The notes beneath the pieces are model-generated. The model was given only the letters and a program-made list of their open reading frames with translations, had not been told where the DNA came from and searched no databases. 64,000 bases of DNA, taken from contig OY757021.1 in NCBI GenBank assembly GCA_963580285.1, forward strand, positions 92,119,221-92,183,220, in the 5' to 3' direction. The first letter of the stretch is position 1, and the number at the start of each line of letters is the position of its first letter. Below, piece by piece: positions 45,105 through 55,324 of the stretch. The DNA comes from Lucinisca nassula (Eukaryota > Mollusca > Bivalvia > Lucinida > Lucinidae). The translations under genes and the position numbers were made by a program.

Positions 45105-46262
45105 AGCCCTGTCACCCAAAGAAACCAACAGGGTTTATAGGCATGGACGGTCCGACTCGCACGGCTTTGCGTGGGCAGGTTTACCATAGTGTAGTTTATA
45201 TTTTCTTTTCCTTGGGGGTCATTGATTCCATTGTGAAATTTTGAAAATATTTTGAGGGTCACTGATGAGACCTAATTGGCCGAAACTAGCGAGTCTGTCC
45301 AAGAAAACCTGTACACTCCATGTTTTTCAGTTTTGTAGTGTATTCCTTGCTTCCAAAGAATAACCCTCTCTAGAACATATTTAACGTCACTACATCTGGT
45401 GTCTGGGAATGTGTGGCGGCCTTAAAAGTTCTCCCTGCCCTACACCATATTGTAGTTTATATTTTCTTGTCCTTTGGGACTATTGATTCCATTGTAAAAT
45501 TTTGAAAATATTTGAGGGTCACTGATGGGGCCTAACTGACCGAAACTAGCTAGTCTGACCAAGAAAACATGTGCACTCCATTTTTTCCAGTGTTGTAGTG
45601 TATTCCTTGCTTCCAAAGGATACCCATTTCTATAAAATATATAACGTCACTACAGCTGGTGTCTGGGAATGTGTGGCGGCCGTAAAAGTCTCCCTGCCCT
45701 ACACCATAGTGTAGTTAATATTTTCTTGTCCTTTGGGATCATTGATTCCACTGTGAAATTTTGAAAATATTTGAGGGTCACTGATGAGGCCTAACTGACG
45801 GAAACTAGCTAGTATGGCCCAGAAAACCTGTACACTCCAAGTTTTTCAGTTTTGCAGTGTATTCCTTGCTTCCAAAGGATAACCCTTTCTAGAACATTTT
45901 TAACGTCACTACAGCTGGTGTCCGGGAATGTGTGGCGGCCGTAAAAAGTCTTCCTGTCCTACACCATTGTGTAGTTTATATTTTCTTGTTCTTTGGGATC
46001 ATTGATTCCATTGAGAAATTTTGAAATTATTTGAGGGTCACTGATTAGTACTAATTGGCCGAAACTAGTTAGTCTGGTCCGGAAAACTGTACACTCCATG
46101 TTTTCCAGTTTTGTAGTGTATTCATTGCTTCCAAAGGATAACACTTTCTAGAACGTATTTAGATCCTCTAAGCGGTTTACCAGTACTCTTGTGCTGTCGG
46201 TTTCAGCTCTGCGTGGAAACAGCATGCAGCCAATCTATTTCTCTATGCCCCAACGGGCAAGG
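45105..46262 (-). mobile_element. SINE-C split by a 975-bp insertion
   Basis: The 3-prime part ends GTGGGCAGGTTTA (45105-45183) and the 5-prime part resumes TTAGATCCTCTAAGCGG (46159-46262). In intact SINE-C the two are joined as GGGCAGGCTTAGATCC. TTA is present on both sides of the insert. Confidence 0.9.
45184..46158 (-). repeat. 259-bp tandem repeat inserted in SINE-C, 3.8 units
   Basis: Units start at about 45184, 45442, 45703 and 45962 with ACCATAGTGTAGTTTATATT and include GAGGGTCACTGATGAG, CCGAAACTAGCTAGTC, TATTCCTTGCTTCCAAAG and GGGAATGTGTGGCGGCC. Ends are CCATAGTG and CTAGAACGTAT, flanked by TTA. No terminal inverted repeats and no coding frame. Confidence 0.92.
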
Positions 46263-46269
46263 GTCGATG

Positions 46270-46535
46270 TATTAGGGTAGGGTAGGGTAGGGTAGGATAG
46301 GGTACGGTATTAGGGTATTAAGGTAGGGTAGGGATAGGGTAGGGTAGGGTAGGGATAGGGTAGGGTAGGGTAGGGTAGGGTAGGGTAGGGTAGGGTAGGG
46401 TAGGGTAGGGTAGGGTAGGGTAGGGTAGGGTAGGGATAGGGTAGGGATAGGGTAGGGTAGGGTAGGGTAGGGTAGGGTAGGGTAGGGTAGGGTAGGGTAG
46501 GGTAGGGTAGGGTCGGGTCGGGTCGGGTCGGGGTG
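46270..46535 (+). repeat. (TAGGG)n array
   Basis: About 50 pentamers TAGGG with scattered GATAGGG and ATTAGGG variants, grading into GGGTCGGGTCGGG at the right edge. Related to but distinct from the hexamer TTAGGG. The G-rich strand can form quadruplexes. Confidence 0.96.
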
Positions 46536-46539
46536 GGTA

Positions 46540-47745
46540 CCTACCTACCTGAAACCGTACATTACTACTGCAGGCATGCAGGCAGGCACGCACGCACCTA
46601 TCTACACAAAACACACCGACCCTCCTCTCCCTACCCACCTGCCTACCTATCACCTACACTAAATATAACAACCTATCTACCCCAAACTCACCTACACTCC
46701 AACACCTACCTACCCGAAACGTACCTGCCTGTCTGTCTACCAACGTACCTGTCTGTCTGCCTACCAACGTACCTGTCTGTATGCCTGCCAACGTACCTGT
46801 CTGCATGCCTGCCAACGTACCTGCCTGCCTGCCACCGTACTGCCTGCCTGCCTACCCGTTCTGCCTGCCTGCCAGCCTACCCTTTCTGCCTTCCTGACTA
46901 TTGGTTCTGTCTGCCTACCTACCCGCTCTGCTTGCCTGTCTGCCTACCCGTTCTGCTTACCTGTCTGCCTACCCGTTCTGCTTGCCTACCTACCTGTTCT
47001 GCCTGCCTACCTGTTCTACTTGCCTACCCGTTCTGCCTGCATACATGCCTGCTCTGCCTGGCTACCTGCCTGCCCGTTCTGCCTGCCTGCATGCATGCCC
47101 TTTCTACCTGTCTGCCTGCTAGTTCTGCCTGCCTGGTCTGCCTGTCCGTTCTGCCTGCCGCCTACCTGCCCGTTCTGTCTGCCTTCCAGCCATTTCTGCC
47201 GCCTACCTGCATGCCCGTTCTGCCTGCCTGCCTGCCTGCCTGCCTGCCAGCCCGTTCTTTCTGTCTACCTGCCTGCCCGTTCTGCCTGCCTGCATGCCTG
47301 CCCGTTCTGCCTGCCTGCATACCTGCCCGTTCTGCCTGCCTGCCCATTCTACCTGTCTTCCTAACTGTCCGTTCTGCCTGCCTGACGTCCTGCCTTCCTG
47401 CCTGCCCATTCTGCCTTCTGCCTACCTGCCAGCCCGTTCTGTCTGCCTGCCTGCTCGTTCTGCCTGCCAGCCCGCTCTGCCTGCCTGCCTGTCTGCCCGT
47501 TCTGCCTGCCTGTCTGCCTGCCCGTTCTGCCAGCTAGCCTGCCTGCCCGTTCTGCTGCCTGCCTGCCCGTTCTGCCTGCCTGCCTTCCCGTTCTGCCTGA
47601 CTTCCCGTTCTGCTCGCCTGTTTTGCCTGCCTGCCCGTTATGTCTGCCTGGCCTGCGTGCCCGTTTTGCCTGCCCGGTCTGCCTTGACTTCCCGTTCTGC
47701 TCTGTTTGCCCTACCCGGTCTGCCTGCCTATAACCGTATACTACT
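46540..47745 (+). repeat. CTGC-type minisatellite array 1
   Basis: Starts GAAACCGTACATTACTACTG and ends ACCGTATACTACTACTGTAG. It is filled with CTGCCTGCC runs punctuated by CCCGTT, so units are 13, 17, 21 or 25 bp (13 plus multiples of four). The first 250 bases are richer in CCTACC and CAACGTACCTGTC. A 334-codon open frame of Cys-Leu-Pro-Ala repeats is simply the array translated. Confidence 0.95.
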
Positions 47746-47775
47746 ACTGTAGGTAGGTAAGTTTGTAGGTGGGTA

Positions 47776-48040
47776 GGTCCAGAAAAGAGTACACTCCATG
47801 TTTTCATGTTTTGTAGCGTATTCCTTGCTTCCAAAGGATAACCCTTTCTAGAACATATTTAGATCCTCTAAGCGTTTACCAGGACTCTTGCGTGGAAACA
47901 TCATGCAGCCAATCTATTTCTTCATACCCAGACGGGATAGGGCCGATGTGGAAGGTAGGGTAGGGTAGGGTAGGGTAGGGTAGGGTAGGGAAGGGTAGGG
48001 TAGGGTAGGGTATTAGGATATTAGGATATTAGGGTAGGGT
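47776..48040 (+). repeat. Tandem copy of the SINE-C/259-bp junction plus (TAGGG)n
   Basis: GAGTACACTCCATG through CTAGAACATATTTAGATCC and on into a shortened SINE-C 5-prime end, then (TAGGG)n at about 47956-48012. Repeats the order seen at 46100-46535, so the junction and array were duplicated together. Confidence 0.88.
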
Positions 48041-48600
48041 AAGGGTAGGTACCTATCTACCTACCTACCCACCCGCCAGGCCCGCCCGCCCGCCTGCAAG
48101 CACACCCACCCACCAACCCGGCCATCCACCTACCTACCTAAAATCTACCTACCTAAATTGCTACCTACCTAACTTCAGACCTACCTACCTGCTTACCTTA
48201 CTTATTACCTCCCTGCTCGCCTACCAACTAGCCTGTCTACCTGCCTGCCTACCTACTTACCTTCTGAACCTACCTACTTACCTGCCTGCCTACCTTCCCT
48301 AAAGACCTGCCTACCTGTCTGCCTGCCTCCTTACCTACCTATCTGACTACCTACCTACCTAAAACCGTACACTACTACTGTATGTATGTATGTAAATAAG
48401 TAGGTAGGTAAGTTGGTAGCAGGCAGGTAAGCAGGTAGGTAGGTGTGTGAGTAGGTAGGTATGTAGGTAGGAAGGTATATAGGTAGGTAGGTCGCCCAAA
48501 AGATTTATAAGCATAGATGGTCTGACTCTCAGACATTCTACCCGTACACTACTACTGTATGTATGTAGGTATGTAGGTAAGTAGGTTGGTAGGTAGATAG
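48041..48600 (+). repeat. TACC/TAGG tract
   Basis: Degenerate CCTACCTAC tracts, then at 48361 and 48541 the border motif CCGTACACTACTACTGTA, each followed by GTAGGTAGG on the same strand. A short SINE-C fragment (CGCCCAAAAGATTTATAAGC) is at 48494-48530. Confidence 0.85.
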
Positions 48601-48604
48601 AAAT

Positions 48605-48781
48605 CACTACTCATTGCCGTTTCAGACCCTGACTGCAAGAACTGGCATTTAGAAATAATAGTTCTTCCCCCGAACCATTAGAGATTGGAATGCCCATCCT
48701 GATTCGATTATTTCGACAGTTGAAGGTGCTGATGATGACTGTGTCACTAAGTTTACCTCTTTGGTTAGAGCTAGGGCCTAA
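48605..48781 (+). pseudogene. LINE ORF2 C-terminal remnant, left arm
   Basis: Frame reads HYSLPFQTLTARTGI, stops, then FFPRTIRDWN followed by DDDCVTKFTSLVRARA and a stop at 48779. FFPRTIRDWN is the hallmark C-terminal motif of many CR1/L2/Rex-type ORF2 proteins. Followed by a 3-prime end ATTCTGATTCTGATAC. The mirror copy is at 54654-55255. Confidence 0.85.
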
Positions 48782-48849
48782 CTTCCCATATCACAGGTCC
48801 TGGTGTATGAATGTCATTTGACGTGCCACCAGGAACAATTCTGATTCTG

Positions 48850-48975
48850 ATACTTTGCCTTGGCAGCCTTAGATCTTCCAAGCGGTTTACCAGTACTCGT
48901 GTGCGGTCGGTTTCAGCTCTGCGTGGAAGCGTCATGCAGCCCATCTATTTCGTCAAGCAACAATGGGCGGGGCCC
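48850..48975 (-). mobile_element. SINE-C 5-prime fragment, left arm
   Basis: GCCTTAGATCTTCCAAGCGG to CAATGGGCGGGGCCC. The variant ATCTTCCAAG (instead of ATCCTCTAAG) is shared only with 50690 and 54560, marking them as one lineage. Confidence 0.88.
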
Positions 48976-48984
48976 GGTAGGTAG

Positions 48985-49235
48985 GGCGGGCGGACAGAGA
49001 AGCAGGCATGCAGGGGTTAGTAGGTAGGTAAATAGGGAGGTAGATAGGAAGGTAGGTATGTAGGTAGCTACTTACCTGGAAGGCAGGTGGGTGGACACGT
49101 AGGTAGGTATGTAGGTAGGTTGTGGGGGTTAGTATTTGGGATTGTAGGAAGGTAAGTTGGTAGGTATGGCGGGTGGGTAGATAGGTAGGTAAGAATGTTG
49201 GTAGTTAGGTAGATAGGTAGGTTGAATAGGGTGGG
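48985..49235 (+). repeat. TAGG tract
   Basis: GTAGGTAGG-rich spacer carrying GTATTTGGGATTGTAGGAAG; this unique phrase also occurs at 50955 and, inverted, at about 54305. Confidence 0.85.
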
Positions 49236-50340
49236 TTGGTACCTACCTACCTACCTAAAACCGAACATTACTACTGCAGGCAGGCAGGCACACGCGCACG
49301 CACCTATCTACACAAAACACACGGACCCTCCCCTCCCTACCTAACTGTCTGCCTGCCACCGTACTGCCTGCCTACCTACCCGCTCTGCCTGCCTGCCAGT
49401 CTAACCGTTCTGCCTGCCTGCCTATTGGTTCTGTCTGCTGACCTACCTACCTACCCGTTCTGCTTGACTGTCTTCCTACCCGTTCTGTTTACCTGTCTGC
49501 CAACCCGTTCTGCTTGCCTGCCTGCCTACCTGTTCTACCTGCCTACCTGTTCTATTTGCCTACCCGTTCTGCCTGCCTGCCGGCCTGCCTACCCGTTCTG
49601 CCTGTCAACAAGCCCGCTCTGTCTGTCTACCTGCCTGCCGGTTCTGCCTGCCTGCATGCATGCCCGTTCTGCCTGCCTGCCAGTTCTGCCAGTCTGCCTG
49701 AGCGTTATGCCTGCCTGGTCTGCATGTCCGTTCTGCCAGTCGCCTACCTGCCCGTTCTGTCTGCCTGCCAGCTAATTCTGCCGCCTGCCTGCCTGCCCGT
49801 TCTGCCTGCTTGCCCGTTCTGCTTGCCTACCTGCCTGTCCGTTTTGTCTGCCTGCCCGCCCATTCTGCCTGCCTGCCTGCCTGCCTGCCAGCCCGTTCTG
49901 CCTGTCTACCTGCCTGCCCGTTCTGCCTGCGTGCCCGCTCTGCCTGTCTGCCTAACTGCCCGTTCTGCCTGCCTGACTGCCTGCCTACCTGGCTGATTAT
50001 TCTGTCTTCTGCCTACCTGCCAACCCGTTCTGTCTGCCGGCCTGCCTGCCTATTCTGCCTGCCTGCCAGCCCGCTCTGCCTGCCTGTCTGCCCGTTCTGC
50101 CTGCCTGTCTGCTGCCCGTTCTGCCTGCGTGCCTGCCTGCCTGTTCTGCTACCTTCCTGCCCGTTCTGCATGCCTGCCTTCCCGTTCTGCCTGACTTCCC
50201 GTTCTGCTTGCCCGTTCTGCCTGCCTGCCCGTTCTGTCTGCCTGGCCTACGTGCCCGTTCTGCCTGCCCGGTCTGCCTTGCCTTCCCGTTCTGCCTTAAC
50301 TGCCCTACCCTGTGTGCCTGCCTATAACAACATACTACTA
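49236..50340 (+). repeat. CTGC-type minisatellite array 2
   Basis: Same architecture as 46540-47745: begins CCGAACATTACTACTGCAGG, ends AACATACTACTACTGTTGG. Together with its left TAGG spacer it is the direct counterpart of the inverted array at 52736-54190. Confidence 0.95.
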
Positions 50341-50529
50341 CTGTTGGTTGGTATTTATGTAGGTGGGTAGGTAGGTAGGCACGTAGGTAGGTAGGTAGGT
50401 AGATAGGTAGGTAGGAAGGTCGTTTTTTGTATATAGGTAAGTGTGTGTGGGTGGGTGGATAGGTAGGTAGTTAGGTTTGTAGGTAGTTAGGTTTGTAGGT
50501 AGGCAGGTAGTTATGGAGGTAGGTACGTT

Positions 50530-50805
50530 TGAGTTGAGGTTTAATGACCCCGTAAACACTTTATAGGACATTTTGGAGACGTTGCTTCCAATTTTGTGGG
50601 ACTGTTGCCCGACATTGAGATGAAATGACATCTCAAGCCCTGTCGCCCAAAGGATTTATAAGCATGATTGGTCCGACTCGCAGCACTTTGCCTGGGCAGC
50701 CTTAGATCTTCCAAGCGGTTTACCAGTACTCGTGTGCGGTAGGTTTCAGCTCTGCATAGAAGCATCATGCAGCACATCTATTTCGCAAAGCCCCGATGGG
50801 CGTCG
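50530..50805 (-). mobile_element. SINE-C, full but degraded copy
   Basis: GTTGAGGTTTAATGACCCCG to CAAAGCCCCGATGGGCG, with the ATCTTCCAAG variant. Precedes the third tandem unit. Confidence 0.88.
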
Positions 50806-51060
50806 GCCGGTAGATAGGGCGGGCGGGCAGACAGGCAGGCATGCATGGGTTTGTAGGTGGGTAAATAGGGAGGTAGATAGGAAGGTAGGTATGTAGGTAG
50901 TTATCCACCAAAAAAGGTAGGTAGGTGGACAGGTATGTAGGTAGGTTGTTTGGGTTAATATTTGGGATTGTAGGAAGGTAGGTTGGTAAGTAGGTAGGTA
51001 TAGCGGTTGGGTTGTAGATAGGTAGGTAGGTAAGAATGTCGGTAGTAAGGTAGATAGGTA

Positions 51061-51326
51061 TAGTAGCCGCAGATTAGAATGACAAGGCGGAGCTATCGTT
51101 TGTACCTGCCTTAGGAATATTTCATTAACAAAAAGGTAAACCAAGTCACCCGATCGTGTGAATTCAACTGTAACACAAGCATAGCTGGGCGTATATGACC
51201 ATTTCGTCCGCTTGAAGAAAGCGTGCGAAAGGCACTCTACCGAATCTTCTGGTGGACTCAGCGAATTTGACACATATTGACAACACCTGAATAGCTCCGC
51301 CAAGTCAATCTTAACTGCGACTACTA
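51061..51326. mobile_element. 266-bp MITE with TA target duplication and empty site
   Basis: TAGTAGCCGCAG ... GGCGGAGCTA left end and TAGCTCCGCCAAGTC ... CTGCGACTACTA right end are inverted. TA flanks both sides (51059-51060, 51327-51328). The paralogous unoccupied site AGATAGGTAGGTTGAATAGG at about 49211-49230 has a single TA, so insertion is proved by comparison. Non-coding. Confidence 0.96.
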
Positions 51327-51339
51327 TAGGTTGAATAGG

Positions 51340-52200
51340 GAGGGTGGGTACCTACCTACCTACCTAAAATCGTACATTACTACTGCAGGCAGGCACATAT
51401 CCACACAAAACACACCTACCCTCCCCTCCTTACCTACCTGCCTAACTACCACCTACCTAGGAACCTAACTACGTACATAACTATCTGCCTATCTATCTGT
51501 CCAAATCTCACTTACCCTCCTACACCTACCTACCTACCTACCGGTAAGCCCGCACGCCAAACAGCCAACCAGCCACCAACCCACCAACTCAACCACCCTC
51601 CTACATACTTACCCAAAACCGACCTACCTTCCTACCTGCCTGTCTACCAACGTACCTATCCGCCTGCCTACCAACGTACCTGTCTGCCTGCCTACCAACG
51701 TACCTGCCGGCCTGCCTACCAACGTACCTGCCCGCCTACCAACGGACCTGCCTGCCTCCATACTGCCTGCCTACCTACCCGTTCTGCCTGCCTGCCTACC
51801 CGTTCTGCCTACATGCATGTCGACCCGTTCTGCATATCTGCCTGCCTACCCGTTCTGCCTGACTGCCTTCCTACCAATTCTGCCTGCCTGCCTGCCTGCT
51901 TTTCCGTTCTGTCCGCCTGCCTGCCTACCCGTTCTATCTGCCTTCCTACACATTCTGCCTGCATACCTGTCTTCCTGCCTACATGTTCTGCCTGGCTGCC
52001 TACCGGTTCTGCCTGCCCGTTCTGCCTGCATGCCTGCCCGTTCTGCCTACATGCTTGCCTACCTTTTTGCAAGCCTGTCTGCCCGTTCTGCCTGCCCGGC
52101 CTGAATGCCCGTTCTGCCTGCCCAGCCTGTCTTGCCTACGCGTTCTACCTTGCCTGCCCTGTTCTGTCTGCTTGCCTTTGAACGTATACTTCCACTGTAG
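51340..52200 (+). repeat. CTGC-type minisatellite array 3
   Basis: Begins AAAATCGTACATTACTACTG (51364) and ends AACGTATACTTCCACTGTAG. Shorter than arrays 1 and 2 and with more CCAACGTACCTGCC units in its first half. Confidence 0.93.
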
Positions 52201-52429
52201 GTAGGTAAGTAAATAGGTGGGTAGGTAGGTAGGTACCTATCTACACAAAATCCACCTACCCTCCCTGACCTACCTACCTACCTACCTACCCATAGTCCCG
52301 CCCGCACGCCTGCCTGCCAGGCCTCCCACCAACCAACTTAACCACCCACCTTCCCGACTAAAATCTACATACCTTCCTACCTAACTACCTACCTTCATAC
52401 CCAGATTCTTACCTTCATACCTACCTGCC

Positions 52430-52665
52430 GGGGTCGGCAACATTCTTTCGTGGAAATTGATCATGAAATCTTTTCTACGGTCATTCTCTCCCTTCCGCTG
52501 ATTCAAGAAGGGCAGTTGTCAGTTTCTGGCGAAAGAATGTGCACTGTACTGATTAATCGATTACGTGTAAGTCTGTCCAGGAAAAGTGTGGCTAGGTAAA
52601 CTGACCGACTCAAAAATGACCTAACTAGTGTTGACTGGGCCGTTAAACTCCAATTCAAACAATCA
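52430..52665 (+). mobile_element. SINE-B in the inverted-repeat spacer
   Basis: GCCGGGGTCGGCAACATTC, AAGAAGGGCAGTTGTCAG, GATTAATCGATTACGTGTAA and GGCCGTTAAACTCCAATTCA. The head before GCCGG is lost in TACC sequence. Confidence 0.9.
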
Positions 52666-52735
52666 AAACCTACCTACCTACCCCACACAAACACACCTAC
52701 CTACCTACATACAAAAAACGACCTTCCTACCTACC

Positions 52736-54190
52736 TACCTACAGTAGTAGTATTCGGTTATGGGCAGGCAGACCGGGTAGGGTAGGCAAGGCAGAACGGG
52801 AAGGCAAGGCAGACCGGGCAGACAGAACGGGCTCGCAGACCAGGCAGACAGAATGGGCAGGCAGGAAGAACGGGAAAGCAGAAGGAGCAGGCAGGCAGAT
52901 CGGGAAGGCAGGCAGGCAGAACGGGCAGGCAAGCATCAGAACTGGCAGGCAGGCAAGCAGGCAGAACGCACAGGCAGACAGGCAGGCAGAACGGGCAGAC
53001 AGGCAGGCAGGCAGAGCGGGCAGGCAGACAGACAGGACGGGCAGGCAGGCAGGCAGACAGAACGGGCTGGCTGGTAGGCAGAAGGCAGAATAGGCAGGCA
53101 GGTAGGCAGGCAGTCAGGCAGGCCGAAATGGCAATTAGACAGACAAGCCGAACGCCCAGGCAGGCAGAACGGGCAGGCATGCAAACAGGCAGAATGGGCA
53201 GGCAGGAAGAACGGACAGGCAGTCAGAACGTGCAGGCAGGCAGTCTGGCAGAATGGACAGGCAGGCAGCCAGGCAGAACGGGCAGGCAGACAGAACGGGC
53301 AGGCAGACAGAACGGACAGGCAGGCAGATCGGGCAGGCAGTCAGTCTGGCAGAATGGGCTGGCAGAACAGGCAGGCAGAACGGGCTGGCAGGCAGGCAGA
53401 GCGGGCAGGCAGGCAGGCAGTCCGAATGGGCAGGCAGGCAGAACGGTCAGTCAGTCAGGTAGACAGGTGGCAGAATTGGCTGGCAGGCAGACAGAACGGA
53501 CAGGTAGGAGGCAGACAGAACGGACAGACAGGCAGACCAGGCAGGCAGAACAGGCAGGCAGGCAAAACGGGGATGCAAGCAGGCAGGCAGAACGGGCAGG
53601 CAGGTAGACAGGCAGAGCGGGCATGTAGGCAGGCAGAACGGGTGGGCAGTCCGGCAGAACGGGTAGGCAGGAAGAGCAGGTAGGCCGGCAGATAAGGTAG
53701 GCAGGCGGGCAAGCAGAACGGGTAGGCAGAAAGGCAAGCAGAACGGATAGGCAGACAGGCAAGCTGAACGGGTAGGTAGGCAGGCAGGCAGACAGAACCA
53801 ATAGGCAGGCAGGCAGAACGGGAAGGCTTGCAGGCAGGCAGAACGGGTAGGCAGGCAGGCAGGCAGTACGGGGGCAGACACGTACGTTGGTAGAAGGCAG
53901 GCAGGTACGTTGGTAGGCAGGCAGGCAGGTACGATGGCAGGCATGCAGACAGGTACGTTGGTAGGCAGGCAGACAGGTACTTTGATAGGCAGAAAGGCAG
54001 GTACGTTTCGGGTAGGTAGATAGGTAGGTGTGGGGTGTAGGTGGGTTTTGGTTAGATAGGTAGGTAGTTATGTACGTATGTAGGTGGAAGGTAGGCAGGC
54101 AAATAGGTATGGTGGGGAGAGGATGTGTGTTTTGTATTGATAACTGCGTGTGTGCGTGCCTGTCTGCCTGCAGTAGTAATGTACGGTTTA
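52736..54190 (-). repeat. CTGC-type minisatellite array 4, inverted
   Basis: G-rich on this strand (GGCAGGCAGAACGGGCAGGC). Border motifs TACAGTAGTAGTATTCGGTT at 52740 and CTGCAGTAGTAATGTACGG at 54168. A 254-codon minus-strand frame across it is low-complexity. Confidence 0.95.
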
Positions 54191-54469
54191 AGGTAGGTAG
54201 GTAGGTACCCTCCAACCCTAGTCAACCTACCTATCTACCTAACTACCAACATTCTTACCTACCTACCTAACCATCCGCCATACCTGCCAACTTACCTTTC
54301 TACAATCCCAAATACTAACCCCCAAAACATACCTACGTGTCCACCTACCTGCCTTTCCGGGTAGGTAACTACCTACACACCTACCTTCCTATCTACCTCC
54401 CTATTTACCTACCTACTAGCCCCTGCACGCCTGCTTGTCTGCCCGTCCGCCTTACCTACCGGCCCCGCC

Positions 54470-54580
54470 CAACGGGGCTTGACGAAATGGATGGGCTGCA
54501 TGATGCTTCCACGCAGAGCTGAAACCGACCGCACACGAGTACTGGTAAACCGCTTGGAAGATCTAAGGCTGCCAAGGCAA
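54470..54580 (+). mobile_element. SINE-C 5-prime fragment, right arm
   Basis: GCCCCGCCCAACGGGGCTTG to CGCTTGGAAGATCTAAGGCT, mirror of 48850-48975. Confidence 0.88.
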
Positions 54581-54734
54581 AGTATCAGAATCAGAATTGT
54601 TACTGGTGACACGTCAAATGGCATTCATACACCAGGACCTGTGATATGTGAAGTTAGTCCCTAGCTCTAACCAAAGAGGTAAACTTAGTTACACAGTCAT
54701 CAGCACCTTCATTTGTCGAAATAATCGAATCGGG

Positions 54735-55014
54735 GCTTGAAGAAATATATGGGCTGCATGATGCTTCCACGCAGAGCTGAATCCGGCCCGCATACTAGTA
54801 CTGGTAACCGCTTAGAGGATCTAAGCCTGTCCAGGAACCTTGGTGCGAGGCGGACCGTCCATGCTAATAAACCCTATTGGTTTCATTGGGCGGCAGGGCT
54901 TGAGATGTCATTTCATCTCAATGTCGGGTAAAAGTCCCACAAAATTGGAAGCAACGTCTCCAAAATGACCTTTACAGTGTTGACGGGGACGTTAAATCCC
55001 AAATCAAACAAACA
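54735..55014 (+). mobile_element. SINE-C, full copy with 12-bp TSD, right arm only
   Basis: Flanked by AATCGAATCGGG at 54723-54734 and 55015-55026. The left arm has the uninterrupted site (ATTCGATTATTTCGACAG at about 48695), so the insertion postdates formation of the inverted repeat. Confidence 0.96.
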
Positions 55015-55072
55015 AATCGAATCGGGATAGACATTCCAATTTCTAGAGGTTCGGGGGAAGAACGATTCTTTA

Positions 55073-55196
55073 GTTTAAACAATATTTTATTCAAATATAA
55101 GGTACATATAATACTACATACAATGTCAGTTTACAATGCTTACATTTGAAAGGGATACAGAAGTAAGTCTTAGACTTTTTTGAATCTGTCTCCCTT
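55073..55196 (-). mobile_element. 5-prime-truncated LINE tail with 12-bp TSD, right arm only
   Basis: 124 bp flanked by AACGATTCTTTA at 55061-55072 and 55197-55208. On the minus strand it ends TTTGAATAAAATATTGTTT, with an AATAAA hexamer. Absent from the left arm. Similar to the tail in SINE-A at 6409. Confidence 0.9.
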
Positions 55197-55324
55197 AACG
55201 ATTCTTTATAATTGTCAGTTCTTGCAGTAAGGGTCTGAAACGCCAATGAATGGTGATTTCTACCTACCTACCAACCTACCTACCTACTTACCTACATTCA
55301 TACAGTAGAAGTGTACGGGTAGAA

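Larger units (their letters stand above)
54654..55255 (-). pseudogene. LINE ORF2 C-terminal remnant, right arm, twice interrupted
   Basis: On the minus strand: HHSLAFQTLTARTDNYKES, then after a 124-bp insert FFPRTSRNWN, then after a SINE-C insert CVTKFTSLVRARD and a stop. Apart from the inserts this copy keeps its frame better than the left arm, which has stops after ARTGI. Confidence 0.85.

Noticed and set aside
46270..46535. A true telomere
   Set aside because: The repeat is pentameric TAGGG, internal, and flanked by more than 17 kb of sequence on the right; the animal telomere repeat is TTAGGG.
46533..47537. 334-codon open reading frame rich in Cys, Leu, Pro and Ala, and similar long frames on both strands over 46.5-54.2 kb
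   Set aside because: It is a direct translation of the CTGC/CCCGTT array, which has no stop codons in several frames. Composition is low-complexity and frames shift with unit length, so no protein is supported.
50746..51303. A 185-codon minus-strand frame
   Set aside because: It runs through SINE-C, TAGG repeats and a non-coding MITE; the frame is an accident of the repeats.
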